DNA of 64,000 nt, taken from contig WFVD01000013.1 in NCBI GenBank assembly GCA_015491865.1, positions 62,001-126,000 of the forward strand, read 5' to 3'. The position numbers and the translations under genes were made by a program. Source of the stretch: Gammaproteobacteria bacterium (GTDB lineage Bacteria > Pseudomonadota > Gammaproteobacteria > SZUA-140). The notes under the pieces were generated by a model. The model was not told the DNA's origin, made no database searches, and worked only from the letters and a program-made list of their open reading frames with translations. This document shows positions 56,971-64,000 of this stretch, one piece after another; position 1 is the first letter of the stretch, and the number at the start of each line of letters is the position of its first letter.

Positions 56971-58120
56971 ACAAAAAACAGCTGATCCGATTCGCGTTAC
57001 TACGACAGGGCTGGATAAGCGCTCACAGGAGGTGCTGCGCATGGCCTTCTCCAGCGCGGGAAAAGGGGGCTGCATACTGGTCGATGAGGCGAGCGCCGAG
57101 GTGGGCATCTGTAACATGGATGCAAGTAACGCACGCACATTATGGCAGCAGAATTCGACACGTTACCCCGAACGTCCGATGGTAGTGATTTCTGTCAATG
57201 ACCCTCTGCTCGAAAACACCATTTATGTATCAAAGCCTATCAATATTGTATTGCTACTGAACGCAATCAAACAGGCTCATGCGGTTGGCTGCATCAACCA
57301 GGCAGAGGCAATCGCAACTGGCACAACAAAGCCAGCCAGTACACAACAAAGCAGACCATCAGGCAACAGTAAACCATCACACAGGCGAGCAGGCAGCCCA
57401 CCCAGCGGTACGGACGGGTTTAAAATACCCGATATTAAATTAAGTGAAATCAAGGAAGAGGTCGTGAGCTATTACTCCCCTGGAGAGTTCCTGCAGGGAA
57501 AACTGCATGATGCATTTAATTTCGCTCATGAAAAAGAGGTTGCAACACAGTTCTCAATAAAAACTGATGGTGAATGGAAAAATATTACGGCCGACCCTGT
57601 TCATAAAAAGGTTTTTTCTGAAATCGGCGATGATGAACTTAAAAAATTATGCACAACCCCTATTTTCTGCATCGAGACAAAATCAAGTTTTCTTAATAAA
57701 AAAGAGACCCGGTACGAGCTTTACAGAAACGACAAACCGCATAGTGAAAGCTCTATCGATCAATTTTTATGGAAAGTTGCATTGTGGACCTCGTCGGGGC
57801 GCATGCAAAAGGGTATTAACCCATCAAGTCCGATACAACTCAAACACTGGCCAAACCTGACCCGATTACAACAGTCACCCAATGATATCCGAATCGCAGC
57901 ACTGTTATCAGAACAACCTAGCGCACCCGCGCTCGTTGCAAAGGTACTTGGCATCCCCCTGGGTGAGGTGTTTAGTTTCTATGCCGCGTCGCACACGCTA
58001 GGGCTAGTGAAGTCTGCTACAAAGAATAGAGTGCGGCCACCATCATTTAACCTCCCACAAAAAAGCAGGCATCACTCTCTCTTTGGAAAGATACTTCAAA
58101 AGATCAGTGGCGCAAACTAA
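56963..58120 (+). CDS. Pseudo-receiver protein with C-terminal winged-helix (PatA-like)
   Basis: 385 residues. Residues about 10-105 look like a degenerate response-regulator receiver (GKGGCILVDEASAEVGICNM, then RPMVVISVNDP and IYVSKPINIVLLLNAI); the usual acidic phosphorylation cluster is not clear. Residues about 115-150 form a P/S/T linker. The C-terminal half (KLSEIKEEVVSYYSPGEFLQ, then ALVAKVLGIPLGEVFSFYAA) ends in a winged-helix-like region seen in PatA/DUF4388-type signalling proteins. It overlaps the first gene and precedes the GTPase gene by 29 bases. A signalling or scaffold role is inferred. Confidence 0.62.
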   Translation: MPKQKTADPIRVTTTGLDKRSQEVLRMAFSSAGKGGCILVDEASAEVGICNMDASNARTLWQQNSTRYPERPMVVISVNDPLLENTIYVSKPINIVLLLNAIKQAHAVGCINQAEAIATGTTKPASTQQSRPSGNSKPSHRRAGSPPSGTDGFKIPDIKLSEIKEEVVSYYSPGEFLQGKLHDAFNFAHEKEVATQFSIKTDGEWKNITADPVHKKVFSEIGDDELKKLCTTPIFCIETKSSFLNKKETRYELYRNDKPHSESSIDQFLWKVALWTSSGRMQKGINPSSPIQLKHWPNLTRLQQSPNDIRIAALLSEQPSAPALVAKVLGIPLGEVFSFYAASHTLGLVKSATKNRVRPPSFNLPQKSRHHSLFGKILQKISGAN

Positions 58121-58149
58121 AGCCCATTAACGATAGCAAACCAACTGAC

Positions 58150-58692
58150 ATGTCTGGCAATAATCATAAAATAATCTTTACCGGCCCGGTTGGTGCAGGT
58201 AAGACCACCGCGATCAGCGCGATTAGTGATATCCCTGTATTGAAGACCGATGAAAATGCCCAGGATATGACAAAGAAACGCAAGCAGACAACCACGGTTG
58301 CGATGGACTACGGGCTGCTTAACCTCGGTGACGGTGAACGCATTCACCTCTACGGCACACCGGGTCAGGAGCGCTTTGACTTTATGTGGGAGATATTAAC
58401 GCAGGGAGGGCTGGGGCTTATTCTACTGCTGGATAACTCGCGACCTGACCCTTTCAAAGATATGCAGTTTTTTGTTAACTCTTTTAGTGATTTTATTAGT
58501 GACAAAAAAATGGTAGTCGGGATAACCCACATGGAGAATAACCCTGCGCCGACCATAGAGACCTACCATCACCATTTGAAAAAACATGATATTAAAGCGC
58601 CTGTACTTGAGGTGGATGCGCGCAAAAAAGAGGACATTGAAACACTGCTCAAAGTCCTCCTCTACTCTCTTGACCCATGGCTGGGAAAATAA
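58150..58692 (+). CDS. Ras/MglA-like small GTPase
   Basis: 180 residues. P-loop GPVGAGKT at 12-19, switch I threonines at 47-49 (TTTVAMDYG), G3 as GTPGQERF at 69-76 with Pro-Gly-Gln in place of the usual DxxG, then LGLILLLDNSRPDPFKD. The base-specificity motif is THMEN (126-130) instead of N/TKxD. The family is that of bacterial Gtr/MglA-like GTPases, paired with roadblock proteins that act as GTPase activators or regulators. The next gene starts directly after its stop. It likely acts as a cytoplasmic on/off or polarity switch. Confidence 0.88.
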   Translation: MSGNNHKIIFTGPVGAGKTTAISAISDIPVLKTDENAQDMTKKRKQTTTVAMDYGLLNLGDGERIHLYGTPGQERFDFMWEILTQGGLGLILLLDNSRPDPFKDMQFFVNSFSDFISDKKMVVGITHMENNPAPTIETYHHHLKKHDIKAPVLEVDARKKEDIETLLKVLLYSLDPWLGK

Positions 58693-59406
58693 ATGAGCCA
58701 ATATGAACTAGACAATGAAAAGTTTGTGTTACCTTCACCAGCCGGTGTTTACTACGCAACCGCCAGTAACCAGTCCGATCTTTCCCGCGGGCTACTGCTC
58801 GCATTAATGACTCAGGTCGATAGCCAGCCACTGACAAAAGAGAAACTGATTAACTGGTTAAACATCGACTGTATTGAAACAACATTTGAATTACTGCACA
58901 AGATTCAACAACTGGGGTGGTTAGCATCATCCCAGGAAAAACAGTCTGCCCCCGCCGGGGCGCTTGAAGAGATCATTCCACCACTGTTGGCTGTGCTATC
59001 CAGCTCCAGTAAGGCACTGCTTGCTGACCAGCAAGGATTTAACCTTGCATCCAGCGGCTTTACCCACGAAGCCGCCGAAGAGCTATCCGCACTCAGTGCA
59101 GATTTTGTCTCGCTGCGTATGCGCCACGGTACTCTGCTATTCAACAACCTCAATATCAAAACGCAGGCGATGGGGCTGATCGATGCAGCAGGTAATAGCC
59201 AACTGGGGTTCTGGCCTTTATATATTGGCAAACACTGTTTCACACTGGTGATGAGCGGTGTCCCGCAGTTTAATCAGCCAGCGTTCACCAACCTGGTCTG
59301 GCTACTTACCAACCGTTATGCCGCCAATGACTTTACTGCCACATCATCCGTCTACAAACTATTTTCACAACCAGGGCCTGATGAAGGTACCAATACGGAC
59401 AAATAG
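58693..59406 (+). CDS. Winged-helix plus roadblock-like protein
   Basis: 237 residues, starting at the base after the GTPase stop. Residues about 20-80 look like a winged helix (LSRGLLLALMTQVDSQPLTK, then ETTFELLHKIQQLGWL). Residues about 95-220 (ALLADQQGFNLASSGF, AEELSALSADFVSL, LGFWPLYIGKHCFTLVMSGV) have the strand/helix order and D-QG-A-SG pattern of a roadblock/LC7 fold. It may be the direct GTPase partner or effector. No named family recognised. Confidence 0.6.
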   Translation: MSQYELDNEKFVLPSPAGVYYATASNQSDLSRGLLLALMTQVDSQPLTKEKLINWLNIDCIETTFELLHKIQQLGWLASSQEKQSAPAGALEEIIPPLLAVLSSSSKALLADQQGFNLASSGFTHEAAEELSALSADFVSLRMRHGTLLFNNLNIKTQAMGLIDAAGNSQLGFWPLYIGKHCFTLVMSGVPQFNQPAFTNLVWLLTNRYAANDFTATSSVYKLFSQPGPDEGTNTDK

Positions 59407-59432
59407 ATCATTTTACATAAGGAGCTAACACC

Positions 59433-59795
59433 ATGCGTGAAGACATTTTAAATTCAATTCTAAGCGAATTGAACGGTACCTCTGCAGAAATTGAGGCATC
59501 AGCCATTCTCTCAACTGACGGCCTGATGATGGCCTCAATGCTCCCCGCAGGGATGGATGAGGACCGTGTAGGTGCGATGGCTGCTGCGATGCTCTCGCTC
59601 GGTGATAGAACATCTGAAGAGCTCTCCCGTGGTGGACTTGAGCAGGTACTCATTAAAGGTGAAAAGGGGTATGTTCTGATGACACATGCAGGCGATGAAT
59701 CAGTGCTCTCTGTGCTGGCAAAACCGAGTGCCCGCCTTGGGCTGATATTTTTAGATGTCAAACGTGCAGCCGAGTCAATTGAAAAATTAATTTAA
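59433..59795 (+). CDS. Roadblock/LC7 domain protein (MglB-like)
   Basis: 120 residues, a single roadblock/LC7 domain: ILSELNGTSAEIEASAILST DG pattern, MMASMLPAGMDEDRVGAMAA, GLEQVLIKGEKGYVLM and LSVLAKPSARLGLIFLDVKR. MglB-type roadblock proteins stimulate GTP hydrolysis by MglA-like GTPases. GGAGC precedes the ATG. Together with the GTPase gene 740 bases upstream it forms a minimal GTPase-regulator pair. Confidence 0.9.
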   Translation: MREDILNSILSELNGTSAEIEASAILSTDGLMMASMLPAGMDEDRVGAMAAAMLSLGDRTSEELSRGGLEQVLIKGEKGYVLMTHAGDESVLSVLAKPSARLGLIFLDVKRAAESIEKLI

Positions 59796-59847
59796 TTGAT
59801 CATCCGAAAATGGCACAGATAACAGACGTCGAAAAAGCGAGGCTAAC

Positions 59848-60318
59848 ATGAAAGATATGAATCCAGATGATATCTCGGGAGAATATCGCGAACACACACT
59901 GACGTATCAGGATGGTACTCAGCGAAAGGTACTTGTCACAGAGAATGAAACGCCACTGCCTGATGGACGACTCATCGTCTCAAGAACTGATCTCAACGGA
60001 ATCATTACAGAGGTTAACCAGTCATTCGTAGAAATGTCTGCTTATCATAAAGATGAACTTATCGGTATGCCTCACTACATACTACGCCACCCCGACATGC
60101 CGGCTGCTGCTTTTAAGGGGTTATGGGAAACCGTTCAGAAAAGAGAAAAATGGCACGGCTATGTTAAGAATCTTCGCAAGGATGGTGGCTTCTACTGGGT
60201 CTATGCCACCGTGATTGCCAATATACGGAACAATGAAATTGTCGGTTTTACATCAGTCAGGCGAAAACCCTCTCGCATTAAAGTCACTGAAGCCGAAGCG
60301 TTATATCAAACACTATAA
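59848..60318 (+). CDS. Stand-alone Aer-type PAS domain protein
   Basis: 156 residues. Residues about 40-145 are a PAS domain close to the aerotaxis receptor type: RTDLNGIITEVNQSFVEMSA, YHKDELIGMPHYILRHPDMP and WHGYVKNLRKDGGFYWVYAT. Aer PAS domains bind FAD and sense redox state or oxygen. No membrane helix or output domain, so it must signal through a partner, perhaps the GTPase module. Cytoplasmic. Confidence 0.86.
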   Translation: MKDMNPDDISGEYREHTLTYQDGTQRKVLVTENETPLPDGRLIVSRTDLNGIITEVNQSFVEMSAYHKDELIGMPHYILRHPDMPAAAFKGLWETVQKREKWHGYVKNLRKDGGFYWVYATVIANIRNNEIVGFTSVRRKPSRIKVTEAEALYQTL

Positions 60319-60333
60319 ACAGGAATATCGACC

Positions 60334-61080
60334 ATGACTCATAACTTTAGTGTCAGCCCGGACTTTAATCCGAGCCATATCTCAGGCTGGTATATCTTCA
60401 ACACCTGGCTTCAACGTGCTATCAGTGAAAACATCCACCTCGAACTCTACAACGATTTTGAGTCCCATCGAAATGCCATTGCGACTGATCAGCTTGATCT
60501 AATCTATGCCAACCCCTATGATGCCGCGCTTTTAGTGAGGGACAAGGGTTTCGTTCCTGTAGCCTGTCCTGAAAACAGGTCTGATGAAGCGATCATTGCT
60601 GTCAATAAAGAGAGCCCACTCGTTAATATTGAAGCACTCAGTGAAGGCACTAGAATCTCAAGCACCGACGATCCTGACGTTCGCATGATGTGTATGATCA
60701 TGCTTGAGCCTGCCGGTTTAGATAAAAATAACACCGCCCTAAACCAGCGAGACACTTATGTTCTCGTTGCAAAAGACCTTCTGAAAAATGATGCGGATAT
60801 CGGTTTTTTTCTGGAAGAGACCTACAACGACCTTTCGGAAATCATCCGCGGTCAACTACGCCCGCTAGTACAAAGTGAGATTCATGTCATTCATCACCTG
60901 CTACTTGCAGGCCCTAAACTCGCCAGTAAGAGAGATGAGATACAGCAATCACTGCTTTCAATGTCCGATGATGAAAAGGGGAAAGGTGTGCTTAAAAGTC
61001 TTAACTTTCAGGGCTGGTCCGCTGTTGAACAGGAGGATACCGAGTTTATGATCGACTTAATGGATACATTAACGGAATAG
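60334..61080 (+). CDS. PhnD-like solute-binding protein without signal peptide
   Basis: 248 residues. The fold of phosphate/phosphonate-type binding proteins is seen in SGWYIFNTWLQRAISENIHL, DQLDLIYANPYDAALLVRDK, EALSEGTRISSTDDPDVRMM and LKNDADIGFFLEETYNDL. There is no signal peptide or lipobox (MTHNFSVSPDFNPSHIS), so it should be cytoplasmic, unlike transport PhnD proteins. GGAA lies upstream of the ATG. Last gene of the GTPase operon. It could be a ligand sensor. The start is well supported by family alignment near FNPSHISGW. Confidence 0.75.
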   Translation: MTHNFSVSPDFNPSHISGWYIFNTWLQRAISENIHLELYNDFESHRNAIATDQLDLIYANPYDAALLVRDKGFVPVACPENRSDEAIIAVNKESPLVNIEALSEGTRISSTDDPDVRMMCMIMLEPAGLDKNNTALNQRDTYVLVAKDLLKNDADIGFFLEETYNDLSEIIRGQLRPLVQSEIHVIHHLLLAGPKLASKRDEIQQSLLSMSDDEKGKGVLKSLNFQGWSAVEQEDTEFMIDLMDTLTE

Positions 61081-61105
61081 ATCAGAGACCCGCAACAGCA
61101 GCGCC

Positions 61106-62206
61106 TTATTCCTGATTTTTATTATCGCGCAGGCGCTGCAACTTCTCGAGAATACGCTCAGCGCGCGCGATATGTTCCAACGCCTGTCTATTTTCGGGCT
61201 CCAGCAGCAGCACTTTCTTCCATGAGGCGATAGCCTGTTCATACTGAGCAAGCCCATAATACTCAACCCCCTCATCGATACCCGCTTCAACCTGCTGCTT
61301 GATCAACAGTTCAAGCTGGCGCTCAAGCTGGCGCTCATCGTCATTCAGTTCACCCAGTAATTTCAGACGAGTGACAAAACCAGATGCCTGACTAAGCTGG
61401 CGATCGGCTAACGCCTCACGAAAAGAGGTTAGTAAGATCTCTCGCATATGCCGCCGGCTTGCCAGAATAGCCTGACGCTGTCGCTCTGCTTCCGCTGCTT
61501 TCGATTGCTGCGCTATATTCATGATCATTTTCTGCTTCGTAGCCAGCGCCTGCAACCCCTCTTCTGCTGCGGGAGAGGGGTCTAACTGCCAGGCTAAATT
61601 AAGCACTCGCTCCGCAAGCGATAACTCATTCTGTTCAAGTGCAAGTTCACCACGCTCTCGTAGCGCCGCTGCTGTTTTCAATGCCTCTTTCACCATTTCT
61701 TCACGTTGCTTCTCTTTAAACCAGTTGTTTGAGGTAAGCAGTGAGCGTTCATTCTGAATCACAAGGTTCTGTTTCAACCACTCGCCCTGAGCAATGAGCA
61801 ACGCTAGCTCCAGGGCTGCGATCCGGCTACTCTGTTTAACCTGCAGGGCTTGAAGCGTTGATCTGATCGGCTCGCTATCTGGCAGTCTGCTTAACCCTTT
61901 CTGGTAATGCTGCATCGCCAGGTACCACTTTCCTGCCAGCTCAAGCTCACCTCCTTGCTGCAACACCTGCTGCTCAAACGATAACGCCTGTTTATTGACC
62001 TCATCAAGTAAAGCCTGCGCTTTCAAATAGTCAACGTGGGATGGTGGAACGCTGGAAAGCACCTTCCGAGCCTGACCATATTGCTGTGCCGCAATCATCT
62101 GATCGACCTTCTCAAGCATCTGAGAAGAGCGTGCAGTCATGTACGCACAACCCTGAACCAGGGTAATAACCATTATGATTACGACTAGTTTAACGCAACT
62201 CATCAC
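61106..62206 (-). CDS. TPR lipoprotein
   Basis: 366 residues. The signal sequence ends in a lipobox, TLVQGC, so the Cys at residue 20 is lipidated. The mature part is helical with TPR-like units (QMIAAQQYGQARKVLSSVPP, KWYLAMQHYQKGLSRLPDSE, YGLAQYEQAIASWKKVLLLE PENRQALEHI) and long coiled coils with R/E/Q. Found with the adenylate cyclase gene upstream on the same strand, 141 bases apart. Function unknown; probably a periplasmic scaffold. Confidence 0.78.
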   Translation of the reverse strand: MMSCVKLVVIIMVITLVQGCAYMTARSSQMLEKVDQMIAAQQYGQARKVLSSVPPSHVDYLKAQALLDEVNKQALSFEQQVLQQGGELELAGKWYLAMQHYQKGLSRLPDSEPIRSTLQALQVKQSSRIAALELALLIAQGEWLKQNLVIQNERSLLTSNNWFKEKQREEMVKEALKTAAALRERGELALEQNELSLAERVLNLAWQLDPSPAAEEGLQALATKQKMIMNIAQQSKAAEAERQRQAILASRRHMREILLTSFREALADRQLSQASGFVTRLKLLGELNDDERQLERQLELLIKQQVEAGIDEGVEYYGLAQYEQAIASWKKVLLLEPENRQALEHIARAERILEKLQRLRDNKNQE

Positions 62207-62347
62207 GGTTTGGATTTAGCTCTCGGCGTTAGAATAATATTCAAATTGAGACCACTGCACGGTGCAGGTGCAAAAGAAGAGTGCGGTAATATTTTTATGA
62301 TTGAGACAGAAAGCCTGCCACTACCCATAACAAAGAACAGGGCAATA

Positions 62348-63817
62348 TTAGCCATTTTTACTCGTGATTGTCCCGTGCAAAAGCCTCAGGTTACTATCGT
62401 GTGCCAGTTGATGCGTCTCGTCAACCCCAGTCACATGATAGGTAACCACAGGCTCCGCCTTACCTTTTAGCCTGAATTTTTTGAAGCGAGAACAGATTAG
62501 CCCCTGTGGTTTCAACTGCTGGTTCAGCGCCTCACTGATCAAAATCTCACCCGCACCGGCCACGGCAGCCAGTCGCGAAGCGGTGTTGACGACATCACCA
62601 ACTACTGTATAGTCCATCCGCTCTGTCGTCCCCATATTACCAGCCAGCATCATGCCGCTATTAATCCCAATCCTGAACTGAACCTGGGTTAACCCCTGCT
62701 GTTCTCGCTCTCGATTAAGTACCTTAATCAGCTCCTGAATCGTAATCGCACACAGAGCAGCCTGCAAACTGTGTTTAGGGTCATGCTCTGGCACGCCAAA
62801 AACCAGCATGGCGCAGTCACCGATATATTTATCAACATGCCCACCATATCCGTGTGCAGCCTGTGCGATGATACTAAAATACTCATTCAATAAACTGTTT
62901 ACCTCTTCTGGGTGCAGCTGCTCTGAGAGGCGGGTAAAGCCAACAATATCTGCGAACAGCACACTCGCCTCAACATGCTGCCCGCCCAGCTCAACCTGAT
63001 GCATATTGGAGAGCAGAGCCTTTGCAACATTCGGAGAGACATAGCGAGAAAAAGTCTGCTCTACTTTCTCTTTATGCAGCAACCCTTCGGTCATTTCATT
63101 CATCGAATGCATCAGAGAACCCAGTTCATCCTTGCGCTGCACATTGAGGCGGACGTGGTAATCTCCCGCCGTAATTGCGCGTCCCGCATTAATCAGCTGA
63201 TGGATTGGGCGCGTCAAACGCCGCCCCAGTATAAAGGAAGCGATAAAACCGAGCACGACCAGCAGCAGGGTTGCCCCAACGACAGCGCGAATTGTCTCCT
63301 GTTGCGCCTGCGCTCTTAAACGACGGTCAAAAGTGATGAGCGCATACCCGGCCGTCACATCCTTAAAGGCAATGGGTCTAAAAAAAGAGATCACCTTATC
63401 CTGCTCACCAGCAGCCGACGGAGTCTGCCACTCCAGTTTCACCACACGCCCCAGCGCAGCGGCCATACGGGTATCGCCCGGCACCACCCCTTTTTTTGCA
63501 ATCGCCACTCTGTTTTCATTATAAAGCGCGGCACCAAGAATGCTCTCTTCCACCGCCAGGTTATTCACAATAATTTCCAGACTAAGATGATCATTCGCCA
63601 ACAGCGGCTCTCGGGAAAACTCAGCCATCTGCCTTAGCAGGGTATTCCCGGACTCACTCGCCTGCTGTTCAAGAAGGTTGCTCTGATTATGCACAATAAA
63701 GAGGCCCAGCAGTGCCATGCCGCTGCTAATCAACAGCGTAAACACCAGTGCCAACTTATAAGCAATAGGGAAATAGGCTGGCAGAAGCGCTGACAGTTTA
63801 TGGCGAGGTTTTTTCAT
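62348..63817 (-). CDS. Membrane-bound class III adenylate cyclase with HAMP domain
   Basis: 489 residues. TM1 at about 18-42, a periplasmic sensor to about 175, TM2 at about 178-198, HAMP at about 199-252 and a cyclase domain at about 280-460. The metal-binding Asp residues are D290 (FADIVGFT) and D334 (YIGD). The adenine-specifying K330 and D408 and the catalytic N411/R415 (NTASR) are all present, so it should be active on ATP. It makes cAMP at the inner membrane in response to a periplasmic signal. Convergent with the GTPase operon beyond the TPR lipoprotein gene. Confidence 0.92.
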   Translation of the reverse strand: MKKPRHKLSALLPAYFPIAYKLALVFTLLISSGMALLGLFIVHNQSNLLEQQASESGNTLLRQMAEFSREPLLANDHLSLEIIVNNLAVEESILGAALYNENRVAIAKKGVVPGDTRMAAALGRVVKLEWQTPSAAGEQDKVISFFRPIAFKDVTAGYALITFDRRLRAQAQQETIRAVVGATLLLVVLGFIASFILGRRLTRPIHQLINAGRAITAGDYHVRLNVQRKDELGSLMHSMNEMTEGLLHKEKVEQTFSRYVSPNVAKALLSNMHQVELGGQHVEASVLFADIVGFTRLSEQLHPEEVNSLLNEYFSIIAQAAHGYGGHVDKYIGDCAMLVFGVPEHDPKHSLQAALCAITIQELIKVLNREREQQGLTQVQFRIGINSGMMLAGNMGTTERMDYTVVGDVVNTASRLAAVAGAGEILISEALNQQLKPQGLICSRFKKFRLKGKAEPVVTYHVTGVDETHQLAHDSNLRLLHGTITSKNG

Positions 63818-64000
63818 TATTTACAGAGAGTGTCATAACACCCGATTGTGAATTCACTACTAATCATTGTATGCAGCTCGGCTCAACACTATTAATGCCG
63901 GGCTATCATTACATACCGACAACAATAACATGCGGTTATTATCTCTCTTTTATCTTGTCATGCCCTCGAAAGGTGCTGCTAGATCTTACCGGCAATGGTC
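63818..64000. other. Upstream region of the adenylate cyclase gene, to window edge
   Basis: 183 bases; should hold the cyclase promoter. On the minus strand a short open frame from the edge to 63939 could be the tail of another gene, but it is too short to support. Confidence 0.35.

Noticed and set aside
63939..64000. Possible tail of a minus-strand gene entering from the right edge.
   Set aside because: About 20 codons with no recognisable family; cannot be supported.

Overview
The window reads as a chromosomal segment of a free-living gammaproteobacterium. Diagnostic gene orders are the macromolecular synthesis operon (rpsU, a YqeY-like gene, dnaG, rpoD), the block dapF, DUF484, xerC, hslV, hslU, DUF971, ubiE, ubiJ, ubiB, and gpmI followed by an envC-like gene, ctpA and a divergent polysaccharide deacetylase. 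An elongator-type CAT tRNA, a di-haem cytochrome c peroxidase, a PEP-CTERM protein and several envelope exporters suggest an aerobic or facultative environmental species, possibly a Chromatiales/Thiotrichales-like lineage. The species cannot be fixed from sequence alone.

Layout. 1-10.4 kb (minus strand) is an envelope export locus: a TPR protein with a beta-barrel tail, an outer-membrane barrel protein, an RND/MMPL exporter, a DUF1302 porin-like protein, two tandem LolA-like periplasmic proteins, and an embedded ribbon-helix-helix/zinc regulator with its own repeat-rich operator. Next to it lies a secreted protein that has a probable paralogue at 34.4 kb. 10.8-14.5 kb holds nikR with a histidine phosphatase, then moaA-moaC-moaD-moaE. 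15-21.4 kb holds a kelch protein, a moeB-like gene and the rpsU-dnaG-rpoD cluster.

21.5-26.15 kb is a decayed genomic island in a CAT-anticodon tRNA gene. It carries a frameshifted, truncated integrase, a broken excisionase-like gene, two small island genes, an apparently intact Fic enzyme, and hsdM and hsdR remnants fused by deletion. The displaced original tRNA 3' half is still visible at the far end.

26-53 kb is mostly housekeeping: deaD, an HDOD protein, cca, murU, gpsA, secB, a rhodanese, an ArsR-type regulator, gpmI, the envC-like gene, ctpA, ubiquinone genes, hslVU, xerC, dapF and trmO. At 52.7 kb the convergent gap after trmO holds a 90-nt three-way-junction RNA candidate. 53-55.7 kb has a Fur box, a di-haem peroxidase with a perfect upstream palindrome, and a PEP-CTERM gene behind a sigma-54-type promoter.

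56.1-61.1 kb is the most unusual part. A seven-gene operon encodes a TPR/FimV-like protein, a pseudo-receiver/PatA-like protein, a Ras/MglA-like small GTPase, a winged-helix/roadblock-like protein, a roadblock/LC7 protein, an Aer-type PAS protein and a PhnD-like binding protein without a signal peptide. A strong match to a sigma-28 (FliA) promoter lies upstream, which suggests a motility- or surface-linked GTPase switch. It converges on a TPR lipoprotein and a membrane class III adenylate cyclase.
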